Assembly (NCBI GenBank): GCA_947494445.1
Contig: CANLVD010000005.1
Coordinates: 280,218 to 344,217 of the forward strand
DNA: 64,000 nt
Source of the DNA: an uncultured Paracoccaceae bacterium
GTDB taxonomy: Bacteria; Pseudomonadota; Alphaproteobacteria; Rhodobacterales; Rhodobacteraceae
Direction of reading: 5' to 3'
Shown here: piece after piece, positions 26,505 through 33,779 of the stretch
Position numbering within the stretch: the stretch's first letter is position 1
Layout: every line of letters begins with the position of its first letter
Notes under the pieces: generated by a model
The model's database searches: none
Told to the model about the DNA's origin: nothing
The model's input: only the letters and a program-made list of their open reading frames with translations
Position numbers and translations under genes: made by a program

Positions 26505-28769
26505 ATGAGCCGGTTTTCCGCCCCGATATCACAGTCCATTTGGGACATGAAATACCGCTTCAAAACCCCTGAAGGCACGCCCATCGACGAAACGGTCGAG
26601 GACAGCTGGCGGCGCGTGGCGAAATCACTGGCGAGCGTTGAGGCTGACCCTGTGGCTTGGGAAGAGACATTCTACAATGCGCTGGAGGATTTCAAGTATC
26701 TGCCCGCAGGCCGTATTCTGTCAGGCGCTGGCACTGACCGGTCGGTGACCCTGTTCAACTGTTTTGTCATGGGCACGATCCCCGACAGCATGGGCGGGAT
26801 TTTCGACATGCTGAAAGAGGCCGCGCTGACCATGCAGCAGGGCGGTGGCATTGGCTATGATTTCTCGACCATCCGTCCCAAGGGGGCTGCGGTCAAAGGC
26901 GTGGGGGCTGATGCATCAGGTCCCTTGTCCTTCATGGACGTCTGGGATGCGATGTGCCGCACAATCATGTCGGCGGGTTCGCGCCGGGGTGCAATGATGG
27001 CAACCCTGCGCTGTGACCATCCCGAGATCGAGGCTTTCATCTCGGCCAAGCGCGATCCGGCGCGGTTGAGGATGTTCAATCTTTCGGTTCTGGTCACCGA
27101 CCCCTTCATGGATGCGGTCAAGGCCGATGCGGACTGGCCGCTGGTCTTTGAAGGCGAGGTCTATGAGACGGTGAGGGCGCGTGCCCTGTGGGACAAGATC
27201 ATGCAGGCAACGTTCGATTATGCTGAGCCGGGGGTGATTTTCATCGACCGGATCAACCAGAAGAACAACCTGCATTACGCCGAGACGATTGCTGCCACCA
27301 ACCCGTGCGGTGAGCAGCCTTTGCCACCCTATGGAGCCTGTCTTCTGGGGTCGATCAATCTGGCTCGTCTGGTGCGTGATCCCTTTGGAGTGGCAGCGGA
27401 GCTGGATGAGACCGCACTGGATGATCTGGTCGGCACCGCTGTGCGGATGATGGACAATGTTGTCGATGTCTCGCGGTTTCCTTTGCCCGAGCAGGCAGCG
27501 GAAGCCAAGGCCAAGCGCCGGATCGGTCTAGGCGTCACGGGTCTTGCCGATGCGCTGTTGATGACCGGATTGCGCTACGGGTCCGAGGAGGCCGCGCGTC
27601 AGACCGGGCTCTGGTTGCGCCAGATCGCCCGCGCGGCGTATCTGACCTCCGCGCAGCTGGCAGCCGAGAAGGGCGCGTTTCCTCTGTTTGAGAAAAATGC
27701 GTTTCTGGCCAGTGAGACGATGCAGGCGATGGATGAGGATGTGCGCGCGGCCGTGGCCGAACATGGCATCAGAAACGCGCTTGTGACCTCGATCGCACCC
27801 ACCGGCACCATCTCGCTTTATGCGGGCAATGTCTCCAGTGGGATCGAGCCGGTGTTTGCCTATAGCTACAACCGCAAGGTCCTGCAAAAGGACGGATCGC
27901 GCACCGAAGAGGAAGTGGTCGACTATGCGGTCCAGATGTGGCGTGACCTGCATGGGGACGCCCCCTTGCCGGAGTATTTCGTGAATGCTCAGACGCTGGC
28001 CCCGCTGGAACATGTGCGGATGCAGGCGGCAGCACAGGAATGGGTCGACAGTTCGATCTCGAAGACGATCAACTGCCCCGAAGACATCAGTTTCGAGGAC
28101 TTCAAGGAAGTCTACATGGCGGCCTGGGAGCAGGGGTGCAAAGGCTGCACGACCTACCGTCCCAATGACATCACGGGCTCTGTTCTGAGTGTGTCGGAAA
28201 CCGAAGAGGCAACGCCCGAGGCTGAAACCGGGGCGGAGGTCGTTTATCTGGCTGAACCCTGGGACCGACCGGAGGCGCTGGAAGGGTCAACCTACAAGAT
28301 CAAATGGCCCGAGAGCGAGCATGCGATCTACATCACGCTCAATGATGTGGTGATCGGCGGACACAGGCGGCCCTTCGAGGTCTTCATCAACTCCAAGAAC
28401 ATGGAGCACTTCGCATGGACCGTGGCGCTTACGCGGATGATTTCGGCGGTGTTCCGGCGCGGGGGCGATGTGTCCTTCGTGGTCGAAGAGCTCAAGGCCG
28501 TCTTCGATCCGCGTGGTGGGGCCTGGATGGGTGGAAAGTACATTCCGTCCATTCTGGCAGCCATCGGCAATGTGATCGAGCGCCACATGATTGATACGGG
28601 ATTTCTGGAGGGCGAGGGGATGGGGCTGAAATCCGATCCCAAAGCCGAAATGGTCCGCGTGGGTGAGCGGCCAAAGGGGCCTGCCTGTCCGAACTGTGGC
28701 CAGTATTCAATGGAACGGCGTGAGGGGTGTCTGACCTGTCTGGATTGCGGTCATTCAAAGTGCTCATAG
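26505..28769 (+). CDS. nrdJ: Adenosylcobalamin-dependent (class II) ribonucleoside reductase
   Basis: About 754 residues. Active-site pieces are visible: LFNCFVMGTIPDS with the first redox Cys, QQGGGIGYDFSTIRPKG, the thiyl-radical loop TNPCGEQPLPPYGACLLGSI and APTGTISLYAGNVSSGIEP; the partner Cys region is near GCKGCTTYRPN. The C-terminus carries a zinc-ribbon-like set CPNCGQ and CLTCLDCGHSKC thought to re-reduce the active site. It makes deoxyribonucleotides using B12, so it works with or without oxygen. ATG 26505 has AGGA upstream; ATG 26487 is less likely. No cobalamin riboswitch is visible ahead. Confidence 0.94.
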   Translation: MSRFSAPISQSIWDMKYRFKTPEGTPIDETVEDSWRRVAKSLASVEADPVAWEETFYNALEDFKYLPAGRILSGAGTDRSVTLFNCFVMGTIPDSMGGIFDMLKEAALTMQQGGGIGYDFSTIRPKGAAVKGVGADASGPLSFMDVWDAMCRTIMSAGSRRGAMMATLRCDHPEIEAFISAKRDPARLRMFNLSVLVTDPFMDAVKADADWPLVFEGEVYETVRARALWDKIMQATFDYAEPGVIFIDRINQKNNLHYAETIAATNPCGEQPLPPYGACLLGSINLARLVRDPFGVAAELDETALDDLVGTAVRMMDNVVDVSRFPLPEQAAEAKAKRRIGLGVTGLADALLMTGLRYGSEEAARQTGLWLRQIARAAYLTSAQLAAEKGAFPLFEKNAFLASETMQAMDEDVRAAVAEHGIRNALVTSIAPTGTISLYAGNVSSGIEPVFAYSYNRKVLQKDGSRTEEEVVDYAVQMWRDLHGDAPLPEYFVNAQTLAPLEHVRMQAAAQEWVDSSISKTINCPEDISFEDFKEVYMAAWEQGCKGCTTYRPNDITGSVLSVSETEEATPEAETGAEVVYLAEPWDRPEALEGSTYKIKWPESEHAIYITLNDVVIGGHRRPFEVFINSKNMEHFAWTVALTRMISAVFRRGGDVSFVVEELKAVFDPRGGAWMGGKYIPSILAAIGNVIERHMIDTGFLEGEGMGLKSDPKAEMVRVGERPKGPACPNCGQYSMERREGCLTCLDCGHSKCS

Positions 28770-28775
28770 GCCCAT

Positions 28776-28809
28776 AAAAATGCACGGTGGCCAATCTGCC
28801 CCCGTGCAT
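28776..28809 (-). terminator. Bidirectional terminator between nrdJ and the puc operon
   Basis: A 12-bp stem with one mismatch (28780-28791 with 28798-28809), loop CAATCT, is followed on the minus strand by TTTTT-type sequence (AAAAA at 28776-28780 on the plus strand). It ends the minus-strand puc transcript and may also stop nrdJ. Confidence 0.75.
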
Positions 28810-28831
28810 CACAATGAAATTGCGGACAGGT

Positions 28832-29521
28832 CTAGCGCAAGGTGATCAGTGGAAGTCCCAGAGCCTTGGAGAAGACCGGTCCACCGCCCGGGATGACTGA
28901 TATCCGACGCTGGCCCGGCGACAGAAAGGGCATGGGCCAGAACTTCGTGGACATGGGCTTGCTGTTGCGCATAACGGAGCGTGCCTTGCGATTGCGCTTC
29001 AAAAGCGGCGTGGGCCAGAACATGCGGGACATGAACCGCCCACCGCTTATCGCGGATTTTCGGTCTTTTCGTTTGGACAGAAGTTTCATGCCAAACTGGG
29101 GTGTGACCAAGCCGCCGCGCTGATTGGCGGACGTGGGGAGGCGGGTGAAAAAGCGCGGATGATCCTCAAGAATGCTGAGGTCCCTTTGTGGTCCATCCGG
29201 CATCCAGTAATCATCGTTGATTTTTCCAACGTCGACCGTATCGGTTTTTGCCAGTGTTTCCCGCGTGATGACCGCCGCCCCCAATGGTTTGTAGGTCGCA
29301 CGCACAACGAGCAAAGCTGCATCGCCTTTGAGTTTCTTGCCGTAAATGGTTGCAGCCTTCTGGTCGACCATGGCCTTGACCATGCGGGCCTGCAGATCGC
29401 CGCCGCCCGATGCCGAGATAACCTGAACGGCCCGACGGGGCAGACCCTTTTCCTGCAGCTTGCTTGCCGCAGATTGCGCAGCGCCCTTTTCCGCGTAAAG
29501 CCGTGTGATGACCGTCGTCAT
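28832..29521 (-). CDS. Unknown protein cotranscribed with pucC; N-terminal stress-protein-like domain and C-terminal tandem repeats
   Basis: 229 residues. The first 95 form an alpha/beta pattern (TVITRLYAEKGAAQSAAS, then KGLPRRAVQVISASGGG) resembling the YflT/general-stress-17M fold. After a linker (about 100-140) come degenerate 26-residue repeats starting near 163, 189 and 215, with a looser one near 143. Two share the core FWPxPxL (FMSRMFWPTPLL, PMSTKFWPMPFL), separated by Arg/Lys-rich stretches. The start overlaps the pucC stop by four bases (ATGA), so it is made with PucC. It occupies the place where Rhodobacter capsulatus has pucD/pucE, but I cannot confirm homology. A role in LH2 assembly is inferred only from context. 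Confidence 0.8.
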   Translation of the reverse strand: MTTVITRLYAEKGAAQSAASKLQEKGLPRRAVQVISASGGGDLQARMVKAMVDQKAATIYGKKLKGDAALLVVRATYKPLGAAVITRETLAKTDTVDVGKINDDYWMPDGPQRDLSILEDHPRFFTRLPTSANQRGGLVTPQFGMKLLSKRKDRKSAISGGRFMSRMFWPTPLLKRNRKARSVMRNSKPMSTKFWPMPFLSPGQRRISVIPGGGPVFSKALGLPLITLR

Positions 29522-30951
29522 GAAACCTCCACCGAACTGATGTCTCTTGTCTTCGCGATATCGCCCTGACGGGAAAGACTGAACCTGAGTTTCGTGATGG
29601 CTACAATCGCCAACAGCAGGAACAGAATTTCGATCAGGAAAACGATATTGTAGGGCGCGTAAGACGCCAGTCCAGTCTCGGAAGAAAATGCCAGCATGAC
29701 ATCGCGCAGAATTCCGGCAAGCGCGACCCCGATGCCGGCACAGGTTGCCTGAACAGCCCCCCATGCGCCAAGGGCCAACCCAATCCGGTCGCTTTGGGCA
29801 GCACGCATGGTTGCGGTCAGTGTGGCATGGCCAAAAAGTCCGGCACCAAGGCCGGTGGCCAATGTGCCCGCCAGGAACATCACGACACCACCACCCATGG
29901 AAGAAAGGATGATCGCGGCAAATCCCGGGATGCCGATGGCGGCACCGGTGCGGGCCATGCCCGTAGGAGAACCGCCCGAGGCCAGCCGTTTGGATGCAAT
30001 GCCAAATCCGATCAAGGTTCCGGTGGCCAGCAACGCCGTCAGTTTCGTGGTTTCAGCCACGGAAAAACCAAGCGCCTGTCCGCCGTAAGGTTCCAGCAAC
30101 ACATCCGCCATGCCAAAACCGAATGTGCCAAGACCGATGGCAACCAGAAGCGGCACCATGCCGGGTGTTTTGACCAGGTCCCGCCAAGCCGCCTGAAAGC
30201 TTTGAGTGAGTTCGGTTTCCATGCGCTGTGCACGGGTCCTGTCGCGGGCCTCCTGCTTCCACATGGCAAAAAGATTGAGCGCAACTGTAACCACGGCGGC
30301 ACCTTGTATGACCTGGATGAGCCGACCCGGCGAATAGGTTTCAAGCAAGGCGCCAAAAACAAGGGCACTGCCGACCATACCGACCAGCAACATGACATAC
30401 ATCAGGCCAACGACCTTGGGCTGGTCCTCCTGAGGCACCAGATCCGTGGCTAGGGCCAGTCCGACGGTCTGCACAATGTGAACACCGGCCCCCACAAGCA
30501 GAAATGCAATGGCAGCGGAGCCATAGCCGATCCAGAGCGGTGCATCGACCGCCTCTCCGTAGCCCGAAAGAACAAGCAGCGCGAAAGGCATCACGGCAAA
30601 GCCGCCAAACTGATAAAGCGTACCCTTCCAGATATAAGGTATACGCCGCCAGCCAAGGGCCGAGGCATGGGTGTCGGAGCGAAATCCGATCAGGGTGCGA
30701 AACGGGGCGAACACAAGCGGCAGGGCCAGCATGATCGCGACTAGCGAGGCGGGCACGTCCAATTCAACGATCATGACGCGGTTCAGAGTGCCCACCAGGA
30801 GCACAAGCGCCATACCGACGGTCACCTGAAACAGGGACAGTCGCAAAAGGCGTGAAAGGGGGACGTCTTTGGTGGCAACATCGGCAAAGGGAAGGTATCG
30901 CGGTCCAATTGACGCGAGTTTTCTCAGCGTGAACTCTCGGTATCCCAACAT
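29518..30951 (-). CDS. pucC: PucC-type light-harvesting complex assembly protein (BCD-family MFS)
   Basis: 477 residues and 12 predicted membrane helices. The N-terminal region ASIGPRYLPFADVATKDVPL, the helix 1-2 segment LNRVMIVELDVPASLV, and FRTLIGFRSDTHASALGWRR followed by RIPYIWKGTLYQFGG are typical of the bacteriochlorophyll-delivery group (PucC, LhaA, Bch2). Position directly downstream of pucBA identifies it as PucC, needed for LH2 assembly. The 107-bp gap to pucA contains a strong hairpin. The stop overlaps the next gene. It indicates a phototrophic host even though no bch, crt or puf genes are in the window. Confidence 0.93.
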   Translation of the reverse strand: MLGYREFTLRKLASIGPRYLPFADVATKDVPLSRLLRLSLFQVTVGMALVLLVGTLNRVMIVELDVPASLVAIMLALPLVFAPFRTLIGFRSDTHASALGWRRIPYIWKGTLYQFGGFAVMPFALLVLSGYGEAVDAPLWIGYGSAAIAFLLVGAGVHIVQTVGLALATDLVPQEDQPKVVGLMYVMLLVGMVGSALVFGALLETYSPGRLIQVIQGAAVVTVALNLFAMWKQEARDRTRAQRMETELTQSFQAAWRDLVKTPGMVPLLVAIGLGTFGFGMADVLLEPYGGQALGFSVAETTKLTALLATGTLIGFGIASKRLASGGSPTGMARTGAAIGIPGFAAIILSSMGGGVVMFLAGTLATGLGAGLFGHATLTATMRAAQSDRIGLALGAWGAVQATCAGIGVALAGILRDVMLAFSSETGLASYAPYNIVFLIEILFLLLAIVAITKLRFSLSRQGDIAKTRDISSVEVS

Positions 30952-31021
30952 GACAGTTGCCGATCAATTGGCGTCACGTTGCTCTGCTTCCTGCAGTTTC
31001 GTGACCTTCGAAAATGACAAG

Positions 31022-31049
31022 GGCCCCGCAACGCAATCGTCGCAGGGCC
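31022..31049 (-). terminator. Intergenic hairpin between pucA and pucC
   Basis: On the minus strand an 11-bp stem with two G.U pairs (GGCCCTGCGAC with GTTGCGGGGCC) has a 6-base loop, 9 bases after the pucA stop. Hairpins here in other puc operons protect the abundant pucBA message from 3' decay and attenuate pucC. It could also be a partial terminator (TTGTCATTTT follows). Confidence 0.7.
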
Positions 31050-31058
31050 GACAAGTCT

Positions 31059-31415
31059 TTAGTTTGTGATCGTGTACTTCGGTGCCAGATCTGTTCCGGC
31101 AAGCTCTCCGGAAGGATGCAGGATGGCCTTCGTGGACGAACCATCAGCCAGAACCACAGTCACTTCGAGACCACCATCTGCGCGAGGCAGGGCGTGGGAT
31201 ACACGAGCGGAATTGCTATCAAGATCTGTTGGCAGAGCAGCCGCAGCCATCTTGTCGCCAGTTCCCATCTCAACACCGGAGAGGAAATCAGACACCCATG
31301 ATGTGTTGCTCAGAACTGCGACGTGAACCGCGAAGGATCCAACGGCAACTGCGCCAAGAAACACGGGAACCCCGACAGATGGGGAAACGACGAGCCACAT
31401 TTTTGCGTTATTCAT
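31059..31415 (-). CDS. pucA: LH2 light-harvesting alpha subunit with a long C-terminal extension
   Basis: 118 residues. Residues 1-47 align without gaps to LH2 alpha: KMWLVVSPSVGVPVFLGA, membrane helix, His31 (bacteriochlorophyll ligand, FAVHVAVLSNTSW) and Trp40. Positions 44-45 are Phe-Leu rather than Tyr-Tyr or Tyr-Trp. In known LH2 those residues hydrogen-bond the BChl acetyl groups, and Phe-Leu occurs in blue-shifted B800-820 complexes. Residues 48-118 are an unusually long periplasmic tail with a beta-like segment (GGLEVTVVLADGSSTKAILH), where most PucA end near 50-60. GGGAGG precedes the ATG, 12 bases after pucB. I see no frameshift that could explain the tail. Confidence 0.93.
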   Translation of the reverse strand: MNNAKMWLVVSPSVGVPVFLGAVAVGSFAVHVAVLSNTSWVSDFLSGVEMGTGDKMAAAALPTDLDSNSARVSHALPRADGGLEVTVVLADGSSTKAILHPSGELAGTDLAPKYTITN

Positions 31416-31427
31416 GTGATGCCTCCC

Positions 31428-31583
31428 TTAACCCAGCCAAGGTGTGGACGCTGCAACCAGCAAGTGAGCCAGCAATGCAATAGCGCCAAACACGCGTGTG
31501 CCATCAATCAGGTAGCTGTGTACCTCTTCGGCTTCTTTGAGAGTAAGACCGGTTGGCCATACCTTGTCTTCATCATCGGACAT
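31428..31583 (-). CDS. pucB: LH2 light-harvesting beta subunit
   Basis: A 51-residue protein too short for most gene callers. It reads from ATG 31583 with GGAGG 9 bases upstream to TAA at 31428. The sequence has the PucB plan: a polar N-terminus (KVWPTGLTLKEAEEVHSYL) with His22, one membrane helix (VFGAIALLAHLLVAA) with the BChl ligand His40, and the closing TPWLG. With PucA it builds the alpha-beta unit of the peripheral antenna ring. It is first in pucB-pucA-pucC. Upstream lie two PpsR-type sites and an inverted repeat. Confidence 0.95.
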   Translation of the reverse strand: MSDDEDKVWPTGLTLKEAEEVHSYLIDGTRVFGAIALLAHLLVAASTPWLG

Positions 31584-31632
31584 GTCCGGATTCCTCCATT
31601 GTCGATCGATGGAGCATCACTGGCGGGGTCTT

Positions 31633-31687
31633 GATACCTGCCGGGCCAGCCAATTCTCCTAACAGTCAATAGTTCGAAGCAGGTATC
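31633..31687 (-). repeat. Inverted repeat in the pucB leader
   Basis: Perfect 9-bp arms GATACCTGC (31633-31641) and GCAGGTATC (31679-31687) are 37 bases apart, starting 50 bases ahead of the pucB start codon. They lie on the gene side of the PpsR-type sites, so they may form a 5' stem-loop in the puc mRNA. Confidence 0.5.
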
Positions 31688-31726
31688 GTGAAGTTTACAT
31701 TGTCAAAGTGATTTTACTTTTTCAAG

Positions 31727-31744
31727 TGTAAATCAAACGTGACA
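31727..31744. promoter_or_regulatory. PpsR/CrtJ-type operator, gene-proximal copy
   Basis: TGTAAATCAAACGTGACA is a perfect TGT-N12-ACA, the redox/light repressor site of photosynthesis genes. It is about 145 bases upstream of the pucB start codon. Binding by PpsR is inferred from the motif and the target operon. Confidence 0.8.
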
Positions 31745-31765
31745 CTCACTTTTTTATCCGGAGGG

Positions 31766-31783
31766 TGTCACGGCAGGCTGACA
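31766..31783. promoter_or_regulatory. PpsR/CrtJ-type operator, distal copy
   Basis: TGTCACGGCAGGCTGACA is a second perfect TGT-N12-ACA. Its centre is 39 bp from the proximal site, close to four helical turns, a spacing that would allow cooperative or looped binding by the repressor. Confidence 0.78.
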
Positions 31784-32418
31784 TTGAGGGATTGACCGAA
31801 ATCGCGGGAATTCGCGAGGCTTTGGCCACTTTGGCAGTTAGCACGCAAGATCATCTCGGCAAGGCTCTCAAGAGCAAGTTTTTCCGGAAAACGGCAGAAA
31901 TTAACTGTTTTTCGAAGCCAGTGGAGGATGAGACGGACTTCAGATCGATTTGCGGAATCTAGTAGAATTAGCCGCATATATGGGGCTTGAGGCGGGGTTT
32001 TGGCATATTTTTTCGAATTTAACCTCGGCTAAGCACTTTCATAAACACCTCAATTCTTCATCTGTGCCATCTTCTGGATGCTTGGTGATTCGAAGGCGTA
32101 TGGATGTAAGAATGGTAAGAGCTCGCCAGGGGTCCTGTCCGTTTTCCGTTCATGCAGAGGATGGGAAGCATGCGCCTGACGCTCCGCCAGATGTGCATAT
32201 CTTTCCAGTGTCAGATTCAGACACTTCATAAATATGTCAGACTTGAAAGACATCTGATTTGCAGTGAACAGACCAGTGAAGTGTGGGTTCGGACGAGCAA
32301 GGAGGGTTTCTGTCAACAATAAGCTTACACTTGCCGCAGTGAGCCGCTTCACCTTTGGATGGTTCTGCGCAGTCTGGCGTGCCACAGCGCATCTTGTCCG
32401 TTGGCTTTCAAAAGGCTC
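31784..32418. other. AT-richer intergenic stretch with no convincing gene
   Basis: About 635 bp. Open frames at 31950-32231 (plus) and 32050-32385 (minus, 111 residues) show no recognisable domain, weak start sites and mixed composition; I do not call them. The DNA is less GC-rich than its surroundings. No insertion-sequence ends or tRNA were found. It may contain the distal puc regulatory region or a decayed gene. Confidence 0.4.
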
Positions 32419-33630
32419 TCAGATCACTGCGCGTTCGATCAGTGGCTGATCCAGGTCGATCCTGTCAAAGTGAAACGGGCTCAGATCCAGGGTCTTGTAC
32501 CTGCCATAGGTGATAAACTCCGCCAGCCCGCGCCCCATGGCGGGGGATTGCTGCAAGCCGTGTCCTGAAAACCCGTTGAGGAACAAGAAATTTCGAACCC
32601 TGCTGTGCGGACCGACAATCGCGTTGTGGTCAAAGGTGTTGTAGGCGTAGTGCCCGGCCCATTCGCTGGTGACTTTGATTGCTTCGAACTGGGGAATGCG
32701 CTGCGCCAGCAAAGGCCAGATGTGATCCTGCCAAAGGTTGTGGTCCATCGTAAAATCGTCATAGGCAACCGTGGGGTCATAATCTGCATGTCCGCCGCAT
32801 TGATAAGTTCCACCACCGATTTCGCGAACATGCACGCCGCTGGGATCAATGGTCAGGGGCAACTCACGGTCAAGCGGCTTTTCAGCCGAAAAAACCCATG
32901 TAAATCGTTTGCGTGGCTCGACCGGCACCCCGACACCTGCCATCTTCGCAGTCTCGATGGCACGGGGACCAGATGCATTGACTACCTGACCACAGGCTAT
33001 CTCCTGCCCGGATTTCAGTGTAACTGACTGTACCCGATCGCCTGATTTGTTCAGCGTCATCGCAACCACTTCATTTTCAATGAACTCAGCATCACGCGCT
33101 TTGGCTGACCGACGCCACCAGTCAAACACGGTCGACCCATCCCAATAGCCTTCGTCAACCAGATTGATCGAGCCCAGAAGGATGTCATCGAGATTGTAGA
33201 ACGGGTAGGCCACGCTGATCTCTTCGCGGGTCATCAGTTGGGTGGCGGCACCTGCGGCACGCTGGACCGCGTGACTGGCACGCAGATCATTCGCCCCGGC
33301 AGCGGTGTCAGCAAGATACATATAGCCGAAATTGTGGATCGACAGATCTGGCACGCGATCATCACCGCCCATATAGCTGCGCAGATTCTTCACGAAATCG
33401 GCCGCGAACTGCGAGATGCGCACATTCAGATCGGTCGAGAACTGTTGCCGCATGCAACTGTTGGTGTGGGTGGTCGAGGCGGTCTGATAGGTCATATCCC
33501 GCTCAACCACCAGAACCCGGCCGTTGAAGTCCGGGGTGTCGGTCAGAAACCATGCGGTCGATGCCCCCATCATCGCCCCTCCAACAATGATGACGTCGTA
33601 AGTGGCGTGATTGGGCGATTGCAGGGTCAT
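32419..33630 (-). CDS. FAD-dependent oxidoreductase, DadA/sarcosine oxidase-like
   Basis: 403 residues. The Rossmann start YDVIIVGGAMMGASTAWFL (with GGxMxG in place of the usual GxGxxG third Gly) binds FAD; the ADP-Glu contact is VLVVERD. The body has ASTTHTNSCMRQQFS and the closing FLFLNGFSGHGLQQSPAMGR, which places it in the DAO superfamily near sarcosine and amino acid oxidases. Such enzymes oxidise N-methyl or D-amino acids. No transporter or partner gene is near, so the substrate is open. It is transcribed alone, away from the phototrophy locus. Confidence 0.88.
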   Translation of the reverse strand: MTLQSPNHATYDVIIVGGAMMGASTAWFLTDTPDFNGRVLVVERDMTYQTASTTHTNSCMRQQFSTDLNVRISQFAADFVKNLRSYMGGDDRVPDLSIHNFGYMYLADTAAGANDLRASHAVQRAAGAATQLMTREEISVAYPFYNLDDILLGSINLVDEGYWDGSTVFDWWRRSAKARDAEFIENEVVAMTLNKSGDRVQSVTLKSGQEIACGQVVNASGPRAIETAKMAGVGVPVEPRKRFTWVFSAEKPLDRELPLTIDPSGVHVREIGGGTYQCGGHADYDPTVAYDDFTMDHNLWQDHIWPLLAQRIPQFEAIKVTSEWAGHYAYNTFDHNAIVGPHSRVRNFLFLNGFSGHGLQQSPAMGRGLAEFITYGRYKTLDLSPFHFDRIDLDQPLIERAVI

Positions 33631-33779
33631 ATCAGATGGTCCGTAACTTGGTATGTTCTGTTTCTACAGCGCTGGGCATCCGGCTGTGAAGCGCTTCTGT
33701 AACTTGACCTAAATGCAATAAGGGGGGGAATGGGTCGGGACCCACGCACCCAAATCTGAGACTGTTTGGCCTGCAAAGG

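Noticed and set aside
32050..32385. A 111-codon minus-strand frame in the AT-richer gap
   Set aside because: No domain and no good ribosome-binding site, and the surrounding DNA looks non-coding. A decayed gene remains possible.
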